Part shown: piece after piece, positions 46,122 through 55,395 of the stretch
Layout of the letters: each line of letters begins with the position of its first letter
Numbering within the stretch: the first letter of the stretch is position 1
Source: Streptomyces sp. NRRL WC-3618
GTDB taxonomy: Bacteria; Actinomycetota; Actinomycetes; Streptomycetales; Streptomycetaceae
Length of the DNA: 64,000 bases
Direction of reading: 5' to 3'
NCBI RefSeq assembly: GCF_001280005.1
Contig: NZ_LGDW01000347.1
Location: forward strand, 1-64,000
The notes under the pieces: generated by a model
Told to the model about the DNA's origin: nothing
The model's input: the letters and a program-made list of their open reading frames with translations, nothing else
The model's database searches: none
Made by a program: the position numbers and the translations under genes

Positions 46122-46697
46122 ATGTGGCGCATGAGCTTGTCCCTCGGGCGGGTGCCGGACGAGGCACTGCTCACTGGTCTGGCGACGGGCGATCCCGAAC
46201 TCGTCGTCGCGTTCGTGCGCCGTTTCCAGGGCGTGGTCTTCGGCGTGGCCGTGACCGTGCTGGGCGACCCCCAGCTCGCCGAGGACGTCGCCCAGCAGAC
46301 CTTCGAGCGGGCCTGGCGGCACGCACAGGTGTACGACCCCCGGCGCGGCTCGGTACGAGCATGGCTGACGGCCATCGCGCACAACCTGGCCATCGACACG
46401 GCACGGGCCCGGCGCGCGAGCCCGGTCGCCCCGGCGGACCTGGACGCGCTGTTCGGCAGCGTGACCGAGACGCCCGAGCGGCGGGCGCTCGCCGACGACA
46501 GCGCGCAGCGGGTCAGGCGAGCGGTCGCGGAGCTGCCCCGGGAGCAGGCGCGGGCCCTGGTGATGGCCGGGATCTACGGCATGACGGCGCGGGAGGTCGC
46601 GGAGGCGGAGCACGTTCCGCTGGGCACGGCGAAGACCCGTATCCGCACCGGGACGCTCAAGGTACGGGCCCTGCTGGAACCGGAGGAGAAGCGGTGA
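46122..46697 (+). CDS. ECF RNA polymerase sigma factor
   Basis: 191 residues (or 188 from ATG 46131; neither has a strong ribosome binding site). Sigma-2 region includes FRRFQGVVFGVAV-like and EDVAQQTFERAWRHA, with WLTAIAHNLAID. Sigma-4 is in ARALVMAGIYGMTAREVAEA, then VPLGTAKTRIRTG. The type resembles SigK/SigL partners of RskA-like anti-sigma factors. The stop overlaps the GTG of the anti-sigma gene (GTGA), so the two are co-translated. Confidence 0.92.
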   Translation: MWRMSLSLGRVPDEALLTGLATGDPELVVAFVRRFQGVVFGVAVTVLGDPQLAEDVAQQTFERAWRHAQVYDPRRGSVRAWLTAIAHNLAIDTARARRASPVAPADLDALFGSVTETPERRALADDSAQRVRRAVAELPREQARALVMAGIYGMTAREVAEAEHVPLGTAKTRIRTGTLKVRALLEPEEKR

Positions 46698-47422
46698 GCG
46701 GCATGGAGTGCGAGCGGCTGCGGGAGCTGGACGCCGAACTGGCGCTCGGGGTCCTGCCGGCCCGTGAGCGGGCCGAGGCGGTCGCCCATCTGGACGACTG
46801 CCCGGAGTGCCGGGAGCGCGTCGCGCGGCTGACGGAGGTCGGCGACGACCTGCTCACGCTGCTGCCGGACGCCGAGCCGCCGGTCGGCTTCGAGAGCCGG
46901 GTCGTACGGGCCCTGGGCGCGGAGCCCGCTCCGAAGCGCCGTCGGGTGTGGCAGCGGCGGCGGAACCGGCAAGGACAGTGGCGCTGGCAGGGGCGTCGGC
47001 ACCGGTTGCGGCTGGCGGCGGCCGCGGTGGCCGCGACCCTGGCCTGCGGTGTCGGTGGATGGGCGATCGGCACGGCAGTCGTGGGCGCGCCTACGGCGGT
47101 CTCGCAGCGGACGGACGGCGGCCTGCGACAGGCGGCCCTGGTCGCCGACGGCCATGAGGTGGGCCGTATCTTCGCCCACACCGGTGGCCAGGGCTGGGTG
47201 TACATGTCCGTCGACCTCGGCAGGTCCGGCCAGGGACCGGTGCGGTGTCTGCTCGTGCACGGCGACGGATCGGCGGTGCCGGTGGGCTCGTTCCCGCTCA
47301 AGGACGGTTACGGGTACTGGGGCGCACCGGCCGAGGTCGATCCCGCGACGGTGACTGGCGCCCGCTTGATGTCCCCGGACGGAACCGTCGTGGCCACGGC
47401 ACACTTCTCGGCCAGTGCGTGA
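46694..47422 (+). CDS. Zinc-type anti-sigma factor, membrane-anchored (RskA-like)
   Basis: 242 residues from GTG 46694. An N-terminal ZAS domain carries H-x3-C-x2-C (AHLDDCPECRE) and should bind the sigma factor. A basic region precedes a single membrane helix (LRLAAAAVAATLACGVGGWAI), followed by an extracytoplasmic domain ending GTVVATAHF that resembles the C-terminal part of RskA-family proteins. It probably holds the ECF sigma factor until an external, perhaps copper or redox, signal acts. Confidence 0.9.
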   Translation: MSGMECERLRELDAELALGVLPARERAEAVAHLDDCPECRERVARLTEVGDDLLTLLPDAEPPVGFESRVVRALGAEPAPKRRRVWQRRRNRQGQWRWQGRRHRLRLAAAAVAATLACGVGGWAIGTAVVGAPTAVSQRTDGGLRQAALVADGHEVGRIFAHTGGQGWVYMSVDLGRSGQGPVRCLLVHGDGSAVPVGSFPLKDGYGYWGAPAEVDPATVTGARLMSPDGTVVATAHFSASA

Positions 47423-47918
47423 CGCCGACGGTTCATTCGCCCATCGGTACGAGGACGCGTCTTCGCCCCCGCCGGGTCGGGCCGACTGCGCACCCGGGAG
47501 ATGACAACGCCCCGACCGGTTGGGGGACAACGGCGAAGGGATCCATGCTGTTTGCTCCTACCGTCGGTCAGGCGGTACGACCGACGACCCTATCCCTCCG
47601 CCGAACTCCGGTGTCCTGTACGGACGTTACAAGTCGAAGCCCCGGCGTTGTCCGTGCGCGACAAGGGTCGGCGGAGAGTTCGGCGGACGCGCCGCCCGAA
47701 CGGGGCCCGAACCCGGTCGGCGCCCGGGCAAACATCGTGCGGGCGCGATCATCGTATCGAGTTAATGTCCCCGACTTTCCTTGGTCCACAGGACGAAGCG
47801 GCCACTACTGTTCACCTGGATCTGGACGGATTCTCCCTTGAATACCCCCCTTTTCTCCTGTTGGTCCGATGAGCCCATACAGGTGCCATCACCGCTTTGA
47901 GCAAGGAGAGCTCGCCCG
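47423..47918. other. About 500 bases upstream of eshA without a recognisable gene
   Basis: No frame has a ribosome binding site with a recognisable product. Lower GC patches near 47756-47860 probably hold the eshA promoter. Confidence 0.5.
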
Positions 47919-49328
47919 ATGACTGTTGACTCGAGCCCGGAAGCGCAACTGGAGCCGCCCCGACAATCCCTCGGCACGGCGGCCGCCCGCAACCTCGCCA
48001 CCACCACCAGGTCCGCCCCGCAGATGCAGGAGATCACCTCTCGCTGGCTGCTGCGGATGCTCCCCTGGGTGGAGGCCAAGGGCGGGGCCTACCGGGTCAA
48101 CCGTCGTCTGACCTACACCGTCGGCTACGGGAGCGTGGAGTTCGTCCAGGACGGCGCCGCTGTCCGGGTGATCCCCCAGGAGCTCGGTGAACTGGCCCTG
48201 CTACGCGGCTTCGACGACGTGGAGGTGCTGACCGCCCTCGCCGATCGGTGCGTCCAACGCGACTTCCGGGTCGGCGAGACGCTCGTGGAGCGCGGTGCGC
48301 CCGCGCGTCAACTCCACCTGATCGCCCACGGCCGCGTCAGCCGGACCTCCGTCGGCAGGTACGGCGACGAGGTCGCCGTGGACGTACTCGCCAATGGCGA
48401 CCGGTTCGGGGACCATGCGCTGCTGGACGGGAACGCCCCGTGGGAGCACACCGCCACCGCCGTGACCTCGGGCACCCTGCTCACCCTGTCGCGCGCCGAC
48501 TTCGAGGCGGTGCTGTCCACCGCGCCGGGCCTCCGGGACCACATCGAGGGGTTCAAGTCCCTTCCCCGGCAACGCCAGAACCGCAAGGGCGAGGCGGAGA
48601 TCGCGATGTCGGCCGGCCACACCGGCGAGCATGATCTGCCCGGCACGTTCGTCGACTACGAGCTGAAACCGCGCGAGTACGAACTCTCGGTCGCGCAGAC
48701 CATTCTGCGGATCCACACGAGGGTCTCCGACCTCTACAACGGGCCGATGAATCAGACCAAGGAGCAACTCAGGCTCACCGTCGAGGCGTTGCGCGAGCGC
48801 CAGGAGCATGAGCTGATCAACAACAGGGAGTTCGGTCTACTCCACAACGCCGACTTCAAGCAGCGCATCCAGACGCGCTCCGGCCCGCCGACCCCGGACG
48901 ACATGGACGAGCTGCTCTGCCGCCGCCGCGGGTCGAAGTTCTACCTCGCACACCCCAAAACCATCGCGGCGATCGGGCGTGAGTTCAACGCGCGCGGGCT
49001 CTGTCCGGACCACGTCGACATCGGTGGTCAGCAGGTTCCGGCCTGGCGCGGGGTGCCCATCCTTCCCTGCAACAAGATCCCCATCACGCGGGAGATGACG
49101 AGCTCGATCCTCTGCATGCGTACCGGCGAGGACAAGCAGGGCGTCATCGGTCTTCATCAGACGGGTTTGCCGGACGAGTACGAACCGGGTCTGTCCGTCC
49201 GGTTCATGGGCGTCGACGAGAAGGCGATCACCTCCTACCTCGTCAGCGCCTACTACTCGGCCGCCATCCTCGTGCCGGACGCGGTCGGCGTACTGGAGAA
49301 CGTGCAGATCGCCCGCTGGCCCAGGTAG
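47919..49328 (+). CDS. eshA: Family 2B encapsulin shell protein with cNMP-binding-like domain (EshA)
   Basis: 469 residues from ATG 47919, AAGGAG just upstream. Residues about 95-200 form a cyclic-nucleotide-binding-type domain inserted before the HK97-like shell domain (about 230-469; [20 protein letters not shown], then [14 protein letters not shown] and [15 protein letters not shown]). EshA of S. griseus and its homologue beside the S. coelicolor 2-methylisoborneol genes have this make-up; the family assembles nanocompartments. The phosphate-binding cassette ([19 protein letters not shown]) lacks the canonical Glu and Arg, so cyclic nucleotide binding by this copy is doubtful. It lies directly upstream of its likely cargo, the terpene synthase. 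Confidence 0.88.
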   Translation: MTVDSSPEAQLEPPRQSLGTAAARNLATTTRSAPQMQEITSRWLLRMLPWVEAKGGAYRVNRRLTYTVGYGSVEFVQDGAAVRVIPQELGELALLRGFDDVEVLTALADRCVQRDFRVGETLVERGAPARQLHLIAHGRVSRTSVGRYGDEVAVDVLANGDRFGDHALLDGNAPWEHTATAVTSGTLLTLSRADFEAVLSTAPGLRDHIEGFKSLPRQRQNRKGEAEIAMSAGHTGEHDLPGTFVDYELKPREYELSVAQTILRIHTRVSDLYNGPMNQTKEQLRLTVEALRERQEHELINNREFGLLHNADFKQRIQTRSGPPTPDDMDELLCRRRGSKFYLAHPKTIAAIGREFNARGLCPDHVDIGGQQVPAWRGVPILPCNKIPITREMTSSILCMRTGEDKQGVIGLHQTGLPDEYEPGLSVRFMGVDEKAITSYLVSAYYSAAILVPDAVGVLENVQIARWPR

Positions 49329-49432
49329 CGGGCCCGGACCGCAAGTCCCGCTGCCCCCTCCGGACCCTCCGAGTCGGCCGCGCGTGCCCGACGGGTCCCA
49401 GGACAGCCGCCCACCCCACCAAGGAGTCATCG

Positions 49433-50824
49433 ATGCCCGCGCCCGAGCCGACACCTCCGCAGCCGAGCCTGCCCGCGGCCGCTGCCCATTTCGGGGCGCA
49501 TGTCCTCGCTGAAGCCGCGGCCCGTGCCTGCGATATCAAGGCCGCCACCGGCGACTCACCCGGTGCGCCGGCCTTGCCCGTCCCGCCTGCAATTGTCGTG
49601 TCGGCACCGCCGCTTCCCGCTGATGCCCCGACAGCCGTGGTGCCCACAGTCGAGGTGCCGACAACCGTGGTGCCGACAGCCGACGTGCCAACAACCGTGG
49701 TACCGACAGGCGAGGTGCCGACACCGATCCCCGGCCTCGAACGGATCCTGCGCGGCCCCACAGGACTGGGCACGGCGGGCCTGCGGCTGATCCTGCGGGA
49801 GGAGCCACCGACGCCTTCGAAGCCGTCGGCAGCCACGGCCGCGGAAGGCACGCCGATCCCGGGCCTCTACCACCACCAGGTGGCCGAGCCCGACCCGGTG
49901 CGGGTCGAAGAGGTCAGCCGGAGGATCAAGGCCTGGGCGTTGGACGAGGTCTCCCTGTATCCCAAGGACCTGGAGGAGCAGTTCGACGGGTTCTCCGTGG
50001 GCCGCTACATGGTCGGCTGCCATCCGGACGCGCCCACCGTCGACCACCTGATGATCGCCACCCGCCTGATGGTGGCCGAGAACGCGCTGGATGACTACTA
50101 CTGCGAGGACCACGGGGGCTCGCCCGTCGGCCTCGGCGAACGCCTTCTGCTGGCACACACGGCACTCGACCCCCTCCACACGACGGAGGAGTACCAGGCG
50201 CCATGGGCGAAGTCGCTCCACTCGGACGCGCCTCGGCGCGCCTACCGCTCCGCCATGGACTACTTCGTCCAGGCGGCCAGTCCCTCCCAGAGCGACCGTT
50301 TCCGGCACGACATGGCCCGGCTTCACCTGGGGTATCTCGCCGAAGCCGCCTGGGCACAGCTGGACCGCGTACCCGAGGTGTGGGAGTACCTGGCGATGCG
50401 CCAGTTCAACAACTTCCGCCCCTGCCCGACCATCACCGACACCGTCGGCGGCTACGAACTGCCGATGGACCTGCATTCCCAGGCCGCCATGCAGAAGGTC
50501 ATCGCACTCGCCTCGAACGCGACGACCATCGTGAACGACCTGTACTCGTACACCAAGGAACTCGACGCTCCTGGCCGGCACCTGAACCTGCCCGTCGTGA
50601 TCGCCGAACGTGAGGGCCTCTCCGACCGGGACGCCTATCTGAAGTCGGTCGAGATCCACAACGACCTCATGCACGCCTTCGAGACCGAAGCCAAAGCCCT
50701 GACCGCCGACTGCCCCCTCCCGAGTCTCCAGCGCTTCCTTCGGGGCGTGGCCGCCTGGGTCGACGGCAACCACAACTGGCACCGGACCAACACCTATCGC
50801 TACAGCCTGCCCGATTTCTGGTAG
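49433..50824 (+). CDS. 2-methylisoborneol synthase (terpene cyclase, encapsulin cargo)
   Basis: 463 residues. The first about 110 are disordered and Pro/Ala/Val-rich with a threefold 10-residue repeat (see repeat entry), a plausible encapsulin targeting segment. The class I terpene synthase domain carries the metal-binding ALDDYYCEDHGG and the NSE motif NDLYSYTKE, and ends HNWHRTNTYRYSLPDFW. It cyclises 2-methylgeranyl diphosphate to 2-methylisoborneol, the earthy odorant. It lies between the shell gene and the methyltransferase, the known order of this cassette. Confidence 0.93.
   Translation: MPAPEPTPPQPSLPAAAAHFGAHVLAEAAARACDIKAATGDSPGAPALPVPPAIVVSAPPLPADAPTAVVPTVEVPTTVVPTADVPTTVVPTGEVPTPIPGLERILRGPTGLGTAGLRLILREEPPTPSKPSAATAAEGTPIPGLYHHQVAEPDPVRVEEVSRRIKAWALDEVSLYPKDLEEQFDGFSVGRYMVGCHPDAPTVDHLMIATRLMVAENALDDYYCEDHGGSPVGLGERLLLAHTALDPLHTTEEYQAPWAKSLHSDAPRRAYRSAMDYFVQAASPSQSDRFRHDMARLHLGYLAEAAWAQLDRVPEVWEYLAMRQFNNFRPCPTITDTVGGYELPMDLHSQAAMQKVIALASNATTIVNDLYSYTKELDAPGRHLNLPVVIAEREGLSDRDAYLKSVEIHNDLMHAFETEAKALTADCPLPSLQRFLRGVAAWVDGNHNWHRTNTYRYSLPDFW
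49631..49720 (+). repeat. Three 30-base coding repeats in the synthase N-terminus
   Basis: Copies at 49631-49660, 49661-49690 and 49691-49720 encode TAVVPTVEVP, TTVVPTADVP and TTVVPTGEVP. They fall in the disordered N-terminal segment expected to target the enzyme to the shell. Confidence 0.9.
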
Positions 50825-50829
50825 CAAGA

Positions 50830-51735
50830 ATGGACTCATCTGTGAGCAGCACGGTCAGCACCGAACTCACCGCCACCACCGACGCGCGTCTGCGCATCCC
50901 CGGCCCGGCGACTCCCTACCAGGGAGACATCGCCCGCTACTGGGACGGGGAGGCCAGGCCCGTGAACCTGCGTCTCGGCGATGTCGACGGTCTGTATCAC
51001 CACCACTACGGCATCGGTGAAGTCGACCACTCGGCACTCGGCGATGCCGAGGACAGCGAGAGCGAGAAGAGGCTGATCGCCGAGCTCCACCGCCTGGAGT
51101 CGGCGCAGGCCGATCTCCTCCTGGAACACCTCGGCGACATCGAGCGGGACGACACCCTGGTGGACGCCGGCTGCGGGCGCGGTGGGTCGATGGTGATGGC
51201 GCACCAACGCTTCGGATGCAAGGTCGAAGGTGTCACGCTGTCGGCCAAGCAGGCCGACTTCGCCAACCGGCGTGCCCACGAACTCCGCATCCAGGACCAT
51301 GTGCGCGCCCGCGTCTGCAACATGCTCTCCACGCCTTTCGAGACCGGGCAGGCCACGGCCTCGTGGAACAACGAGTCGAGCATGTACGTCGATCTGCAGG
51401 ACCTCTTCGCGGAGCACTCCCGCATCCTCGAGGTCGGCGGTCGCTACGTGACCATCACCGGCTGCTGGAACCCTCGGTACGGCCAGCCGTCGAAGTGGGT
51501 CTCCCAGATCAACGCGCACTTCGAGTGCAACATCCACTCGCGCCGGGAGTACCTGCGGGCCATGGCCGACAACCGCCTGGTGCCTCAGGCGGTCATCGAC
51601 CTCACGCCGGCCACTCTCCCCTACTGGGAGCTGCGGGCAACGTCGTCGCTGGTCACGGGAATTGAGGACGCGTTCACCAACTCGTACAAGGACGGGTCCT
51701 TCCAGTACCTGCTCATCGCCGCCGACCGAGTCTGA
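50830..51735 (+). CDS. Geranyl diphosphate 2-C-methyltransferase
   Basis: 301 residues starting six bases after the synthase stop. SAM-binding motif I is LVDAGCGRGGSMVMA. Further landmarks are GVTLSAKQADFANRRA, the SWNNESSMYVDLQDLFAEHS segment and RYVTITGCWN. It methylates C2 of geranyl diphosphate with SAM, making the substrate of the adjacent synthase. It completes the shell-synthase-methyltransferase operon. Confidence 0.93.
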   Translation: MDSSVSSTVSTELTATTDARLRIPGPATPYQGDIARYWDGEARPVNLRLGDVDGLYHHHYGIGEVDHSALGDAEDSESEKRLIAELHRLESAQADLLLEHLGDIERDDTLVDAGCGRGGSMVMAHQRFGCKVEGVTLSAKQADFANRRAHELRIQDHVRARVCNMLSTPFETGQATASWNNESSMYVDLQDLFAEHSRILEVGGRYVTITGCWNPRYGQPSKWVSQINAHFECNIHSRREYLRAMADNRLVPQAVIDLTPATLPYWELRATSSLVTGIEDAFTNSYKDGSFQYLLIAADRV

Positions 51736-51742
51736 CATACGT

Positions 51743-51784
51743 ATGTGGGCCGGCTCGGAGCGTCTGCTCCGGGCCGGCCCACAT
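51743..51784. terminator. Bidirectional hairpin between the methyltransferase gene and dctA
   Basis: Long stem: ATGTGGGCCGGC pairs with the complementary GCCGGCCCACAT end, with an inner CGGAGC / GCTCCG stem. It lies between convergent genes, 8 bases after one stop and 7 before the other. Confidence 0.8.
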
Positions 51785-51790
51785 GTGACG

Positions 51791-53188
51791 TCAGCGTGCG
51801 GCGGGGACGGGGTCGGGGGTGGGTGCGGGTGCGGGCGTCTCCTTCGGGTCGAGCAGGGCTGTCACCGGGGAGGGAGCGGGGGCGTAGGGGATCTCTCCGC
51901 GCAGGACTGCTTTCGCGCGGTCCTCGTCGAGCTCGCCCTCCCAGCGGGCGACGGCGAGGGTGGCGACGCCGTTGCCGACCAGGCTGGTCAGGGCGCGGGC
52001 TTCGGACATGAACCGGTCGATGCCGAAGATCAGCGCGAGGGAGGCGACCGGGACATGCGGGACGGCGCTGAGAGTGGCGGCCAGGGCGAGGAAGCCGGAG
52101 CCGGTGACGCCTGCGGCGCCCTTGGAGGTGAGCAGCATGACGGCGAGCATGGCCAGTTGCTGGGTGAGGCTGAGGTCGATGCCGAGGGCCTGGGCGAGGA
52201 AGACCGAGCCCATGGTCAGGTAGATGGCGGTGCCGTCGAGATTGAAGGAGTACCCGGCGGGCAGCGTGATGCCGACGACCGGCTTCGAGGCGCCGAGGTG
52301 CTGAAGCTTGGCCATCATGCGCGGCAGGACGGGCTCGGTGGAGGAGGTGCCCAGGACGATCAGCAGCTCTTCCTTGATGTAGCGCAGGAAGGGCAGCAGC
52401 CGCAGTCCGTTCAGGCGCATCACGGTCCCGAGGACGACCAGGACGAAGAAGAGGGCGGTCAGCCAGAACGAGCCGACCAGCAGGGCCAGATGGCGCAGGG
52501 TGCCCAGGCCGTAGTGGCCGATGGTGAAGGCCATGGAGCCGAACGCGCCGAGGGGGGCCAGCCGCATGATCCAGCGGATGAGCGTGAACAGGACCGTGGA
52601 GAACTTCTCGACGCCCCGGGCGATGTCCAGGCCGGCCTCTCCGCTGGCGTGCAGGCCGAAGCCGAACAGCACCGACACCAGCAGTACCGGCAGGATCTCG
52701 TTGCCGGTCAGAGCGCTGACCAGGGTGGTCGGGACGGTGGCGAGGAGGAAGTCGGTGAAGCCCTCGTGGGCCGTGGTCGCCTCCGGTGGCAGGCCCTTGG
52801 TGGACAGGGTCGACAGGTCGATGTGCAGACCGCTGCCCGGCTTGACGACGTTGACGACGACCAGGCCGATCACCATGGCCACGGTGGTCAGCACCTCGAA
52901 GTAGACCAGCGCCTTCAGACTCACCCGGCCGACCGCGCGGGCGTTGCCCATCGACGCGATGCCGTGGACGACTGTGCAGAAGATGATCGGCGCGATGAGC
53001 ATCTTCACCAGCGCGATGAAGCCGTCACCGAGAGGCTTGAGGTCGGTGCCGACGGACGGCCACAGCGCACCCACGGCGGCGCCGAGGAGGACGGCGATCA
53101 GGCACTGTATGTACAGGTGGGACAGCATCCGGCGGGTGCGGCCGGATGGTGCGGTGACGGTACCCGGGGCGGCGTCGTTGCGGCTCAT
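51791..53188 (-). CDS. dctA: C4-dicarboxylate:cation symporter DctA-like
   Basis: 465 residues of the DAACS family. Landmarks: HLYIQCLIAVLLGAAVGAL, FIALVKMLIAPIIFCTVVHG, the serine-rich reentrant loop ending VLGTSSTEPVLPRMM and GYSFNLDGTAIYLTM, then LTSKGAAGVTGSGFL. It takes up succinate, fumarate, malate or similar with protons or sodium. The start ATG overlaps the stop of the prpF-like gene (ATGA), so uptake and isomerisation are coupled. The C-terminal tail is Pro/Ala-rich. Confidence 0.92.
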   Translation of the reverse strand: MSRNDAAPGTVTAPSGRTRRMLSHLYIQCLIAVLLGAAVGALWPSVGTDLKPLGDGFIALVKMLIAPIIFCTVVHGIASMGNARAVGRVSLKALVYFEVLTTVAMVIGLVVVNVVKPGSGLHIDLSTLSTKGLPPEATTAHEGFTDFLLATVPTTLVSALTGNEILPVLLVSVLFGFGLHASGEAGLDIARGVEKFSTVLFTLIRWIMRLAPLGAFGSMAFTIGHYGLGTLRHLALLVGSFWLTALFFVLVVLGTVMRLNGLRLLPFLRYIKEELLIVLGTSSTEPVLPRMMAKLQHLGASKPVVGITLPAGYSFNLDGTAIYLTMGSVFLAQALGIDLSLTQQLAMLAVMLLTSKGAAGVTGSGFLALAATLSAVPHVPVASLALIFGIDRFMSEARALTSLVGNGVATLAVARWEGELDEDRAKAVLRGEIPYAPAPSPVTALLDPKETPAPAPTPDPVPAAR

Positions 53189-54303
53189 GCGGGGCGTCCT
53201 TCCAGGACGGGAACGAGGAGTTCGGCTTGGGCGATACGCCGGGCGGCTCGGTGCAGGAGCACCGTGGGGGACGCGCCGTCCGGTGCGGGGACGGCTCGGG
53301 TGGTGACCACGCCGGCGGGGGTGCCCAGACGCAGCGTGCCGTCGGCGGTCTGCCGGGCGACGCGGTGGGCGAGGGTGCCGGGGGTGGCGGCTGCCGTGGC
53401 CAGGGCCACGGCGGAGGTCAGGCCGATCGCCGGGTGTGGGGCGTGCATGGAGACCATGCGCACGGCCAGGTCGTACTCGTCGTGGGTGAGGAGTATGCCC
53501 TGGGTGGTGCGATAGGGGGCAGGCCTGGCGACGATGCCCACCTTCGGCACCGCGTGGCTGACCGGGTCGCCCTCGCGCGCCAGGCCCATGGCCAGCGCTG
53601 CCTGACGGCGCAGCACTGTCAGCGCCGGCACCGCGGTGGCGAACTCGGTGAGGGATTCCGTGCCGTCGAGGCCGAACGCCTTGGCCTCGAACAGCGCGGC
53701 CGGCGCGCCGGCATCCACGAGGGATGCCTCGACGGGACCGCCCGGGCCGGTCAGTTCGTCCAGTGCCCGGCCGGTCGGCAGTGCGTACCCGGTCGTCGAG
53801 CCCGCCGGGTCCTGGAACCCGAGCAGGACCGGCACGCCCGGCGCCGAGGTACCCGGCACCACGGCGGTGCCCTCCTCCGGGGCCACACCCGCGGGGGTGG
53901 GGATCGTGCCGGTGAGGCGCGCGCCGGTGTTGACGTTGAGCATGCGGACGGTGGTGGTGTCCGACGCGATCGGCACGAAAGCGTGGTGGATGGCGTACAG
54001 GGCCACGGCGGTGGCGCAGTTGCCGCAGTTGCTGGCCCACTCCACGCGCTCGTCGCCGATGCCCACCTGTGCGAAGGCGTACTCGACGTCCACGCCGGGC
54101 TGGTTCGACGCCTGGACGACGGCGGCCTTGGAGGTGGTGGAGGAGGCGCCGCCCACGCCGTCGATCTGGCGGGGGTCGGCGGCGTTGAAGGCGGCGAGCA
54201 GGAGGGCATCGACGTCCACGCCGGTCGCGGCCACGTCGCGCTGGTCGAAGATCCAGCACTTGCTGGTTCCGCCACGGATCATCTCGCCCTGCAGACGCAG
54301 CAC
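53185..54303 (-). CDS. PrpF-family isomerase (4-oxalomesaconate tautomerase / aconitate isomerase-like)
   Basis: 372 residues from GTG 54303, with GAGGAG six bases upstream; the longer in-frame start at 54369 is less likely. It has the PrpF start EMIRGGTSKCW, IDGVGGASSTTSK, the catalytic-Cys-type loop SNCGNCATAV, and MHAPHPAIGLTSAVALA. Members isomerise unsaturated tricarboxylates (methylaconitate, aconitate, oxalomesaconate). Pairing with dctA and a LysR regulator suggests use of an imported di- or tricarboxylic acid. The exact substrate is not resolved. Confidence 0.87.
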   Translation of the reverse strand: MLRLQGEMIRGGTSKCWIFDQRDVAATGVDVDALLLAAFNAADPRQIDGVGGASSTTSKAAVVQASNQPGVDVEYAFAQVGIGDERVEWASNCGNCATAVALYAIHHAFVPIASDTTTVRMLNVNTGARLTGTIPTPAGVAPEEGTAVVPGTSAPGVPVLLGFQDPAGSTTGYALPTGRALDELTGPGGPVEASLVDAGAPAALFEAKAFGLDGTESLTEFATAVPALTVLRRQAALAMGLAREGDPVSHAVPKVGIVARPAPYRTTQGILLTHDEYDLAVRMVSMHAPHPAIGLTSAVALATAAATPGTLAHRVARQTADGTLRLGTPAGVVTTRAVPAPDGASPTVLLHRAARRIAQAELLVPVLEGRPA

Positions 54304-54448
54304 AACTGACTCCTCACAAAGGGGAAAGGGAAGCCCACCGCCGGTCTCGCCGTGCGTGGTGTCCTCCACCGTGGGTTACGGCAGCGTGAAGTACAATCTC
54401 GGAAATCTGCATGGCTATTAAGGTGAACTAAAGGCTGGAGGTGTCGAC

Positions 54449-55354
54449 ATGCTCGACGTCCGACGCATCCTGCTGTTCACGGAGGTCGCCCGGCGCGGCT
54501 CGGTGACCGCGACGGCCCGCGCCCTCAACTACACTCCGTCAGCGGTGTCACAGCAGATCAGCCGCCTGGAAACGGAGGCGGGCCAGCCCCTGCTGGAACG
54601 ACACGCCCGGGGCGTCACCCTCACTGATGCCGGACGGGTGCTGGCCGAACGAGGGGAACGGATCGCACGCGAACTGCGGGCCGCGGAAAACGAACTCGCG
54701 GACTATGCCGGGCTGCGCGCGGGCACATTGCGCGTCGGCACCTTCCCCACCGTCGGCGCCTCGCTCCTCCCGCAGGCCGTGATCGCCTTCCGGGACGCCC
54801 ACCCCGACGTACGGCTGACCGTCCGCAGCGCCCGCATCGCCGGACTCTGGACCATGCTGGAGAACCGCGAGATCGAAATGTCGCTGATGTGGGACTACGA
54901 TTGGAGCCGGATCGACCGGGAGGACATCGTCATCACGCCCCTCCTCGATGACCCGCCGGCCCTTCTCGTCAGCGACAACCATCCACTCGCCGCCCGCGAC
55001 ACCGCATCGCTCGCCGATTTCGCACACGACCCCTGGATCACCCGCGCCGACCATCACCCGGTGGCCGAAGCCCTCGTACGAGGCTGCCGCGACGTCGGCT
55101 TCGAGCCCCACATCGCCTACGAGGCCCACGACTACCAGGAAGCCCAGGCCATGGTCGCCGCCGGTATCGGCGTCGCCCTCGCCCCCACCCTGGCCCTGGA
55201 GGGTATCCGTCCCGGCGTCAACATCCTGCCCCTCCAGCCGCCGGCCCCCATTCGCCGCATCCTCCTGGTGCGCATGGCCGGCCACTCGCTCACACCCGCC
55301 GCCGTGACCTTCGCCGGACTCCTCCGCGACGCCGCTGCGGCCCGAACCCGCTGA
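54449..55354 (+). CDS. LysR-family transcriptional regulator
   Basis: 301 residues. N-terminal HTH (LLFTEVARRGSVTATARALN then SAVSQQISRLE) and a periplasmic-binding-type effector domain (LRVGTFPTVGASLLPQAVIA onward). It is divergent from the prpF-dctA operon with about 145 bases between start codons, the usual layout for a LysR regulator and its target. AT-richer DNA at 54380-54430 probably holds both promoters. The likely inducer is the substrate of that operon. Confidence 0.92.
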   Translation: MLDVRRILLFTEVARRGSVTATARALNYTPSAVSQQISRLETEAGQPLLERHARGVTLTDAGRVLAERGERIARELRAAENELADYAGLRAGTLRVGTFPTVGASLLPQAVIAFRDAHPDVRLTVRSARIAGLWTMLENREIEMSLMWDYDWSRIDREDIVITPLLDDPPALLVSDNHPLAARDTASLADFAHDPWITRADHHPVAEALVRGCRDVGFEPHIAYEAHDYQEAQAMVAAGIGVALAPTLALEGIRPGVNILPLQPPAPIRRILLVRMAGHSLTPAAVTFAGLLRDAAAARTR

Positions 55355-55395
55355 CACCGAACCAGGGTGGCCGCAGGAGTTCGGGCGCGTTCGTC

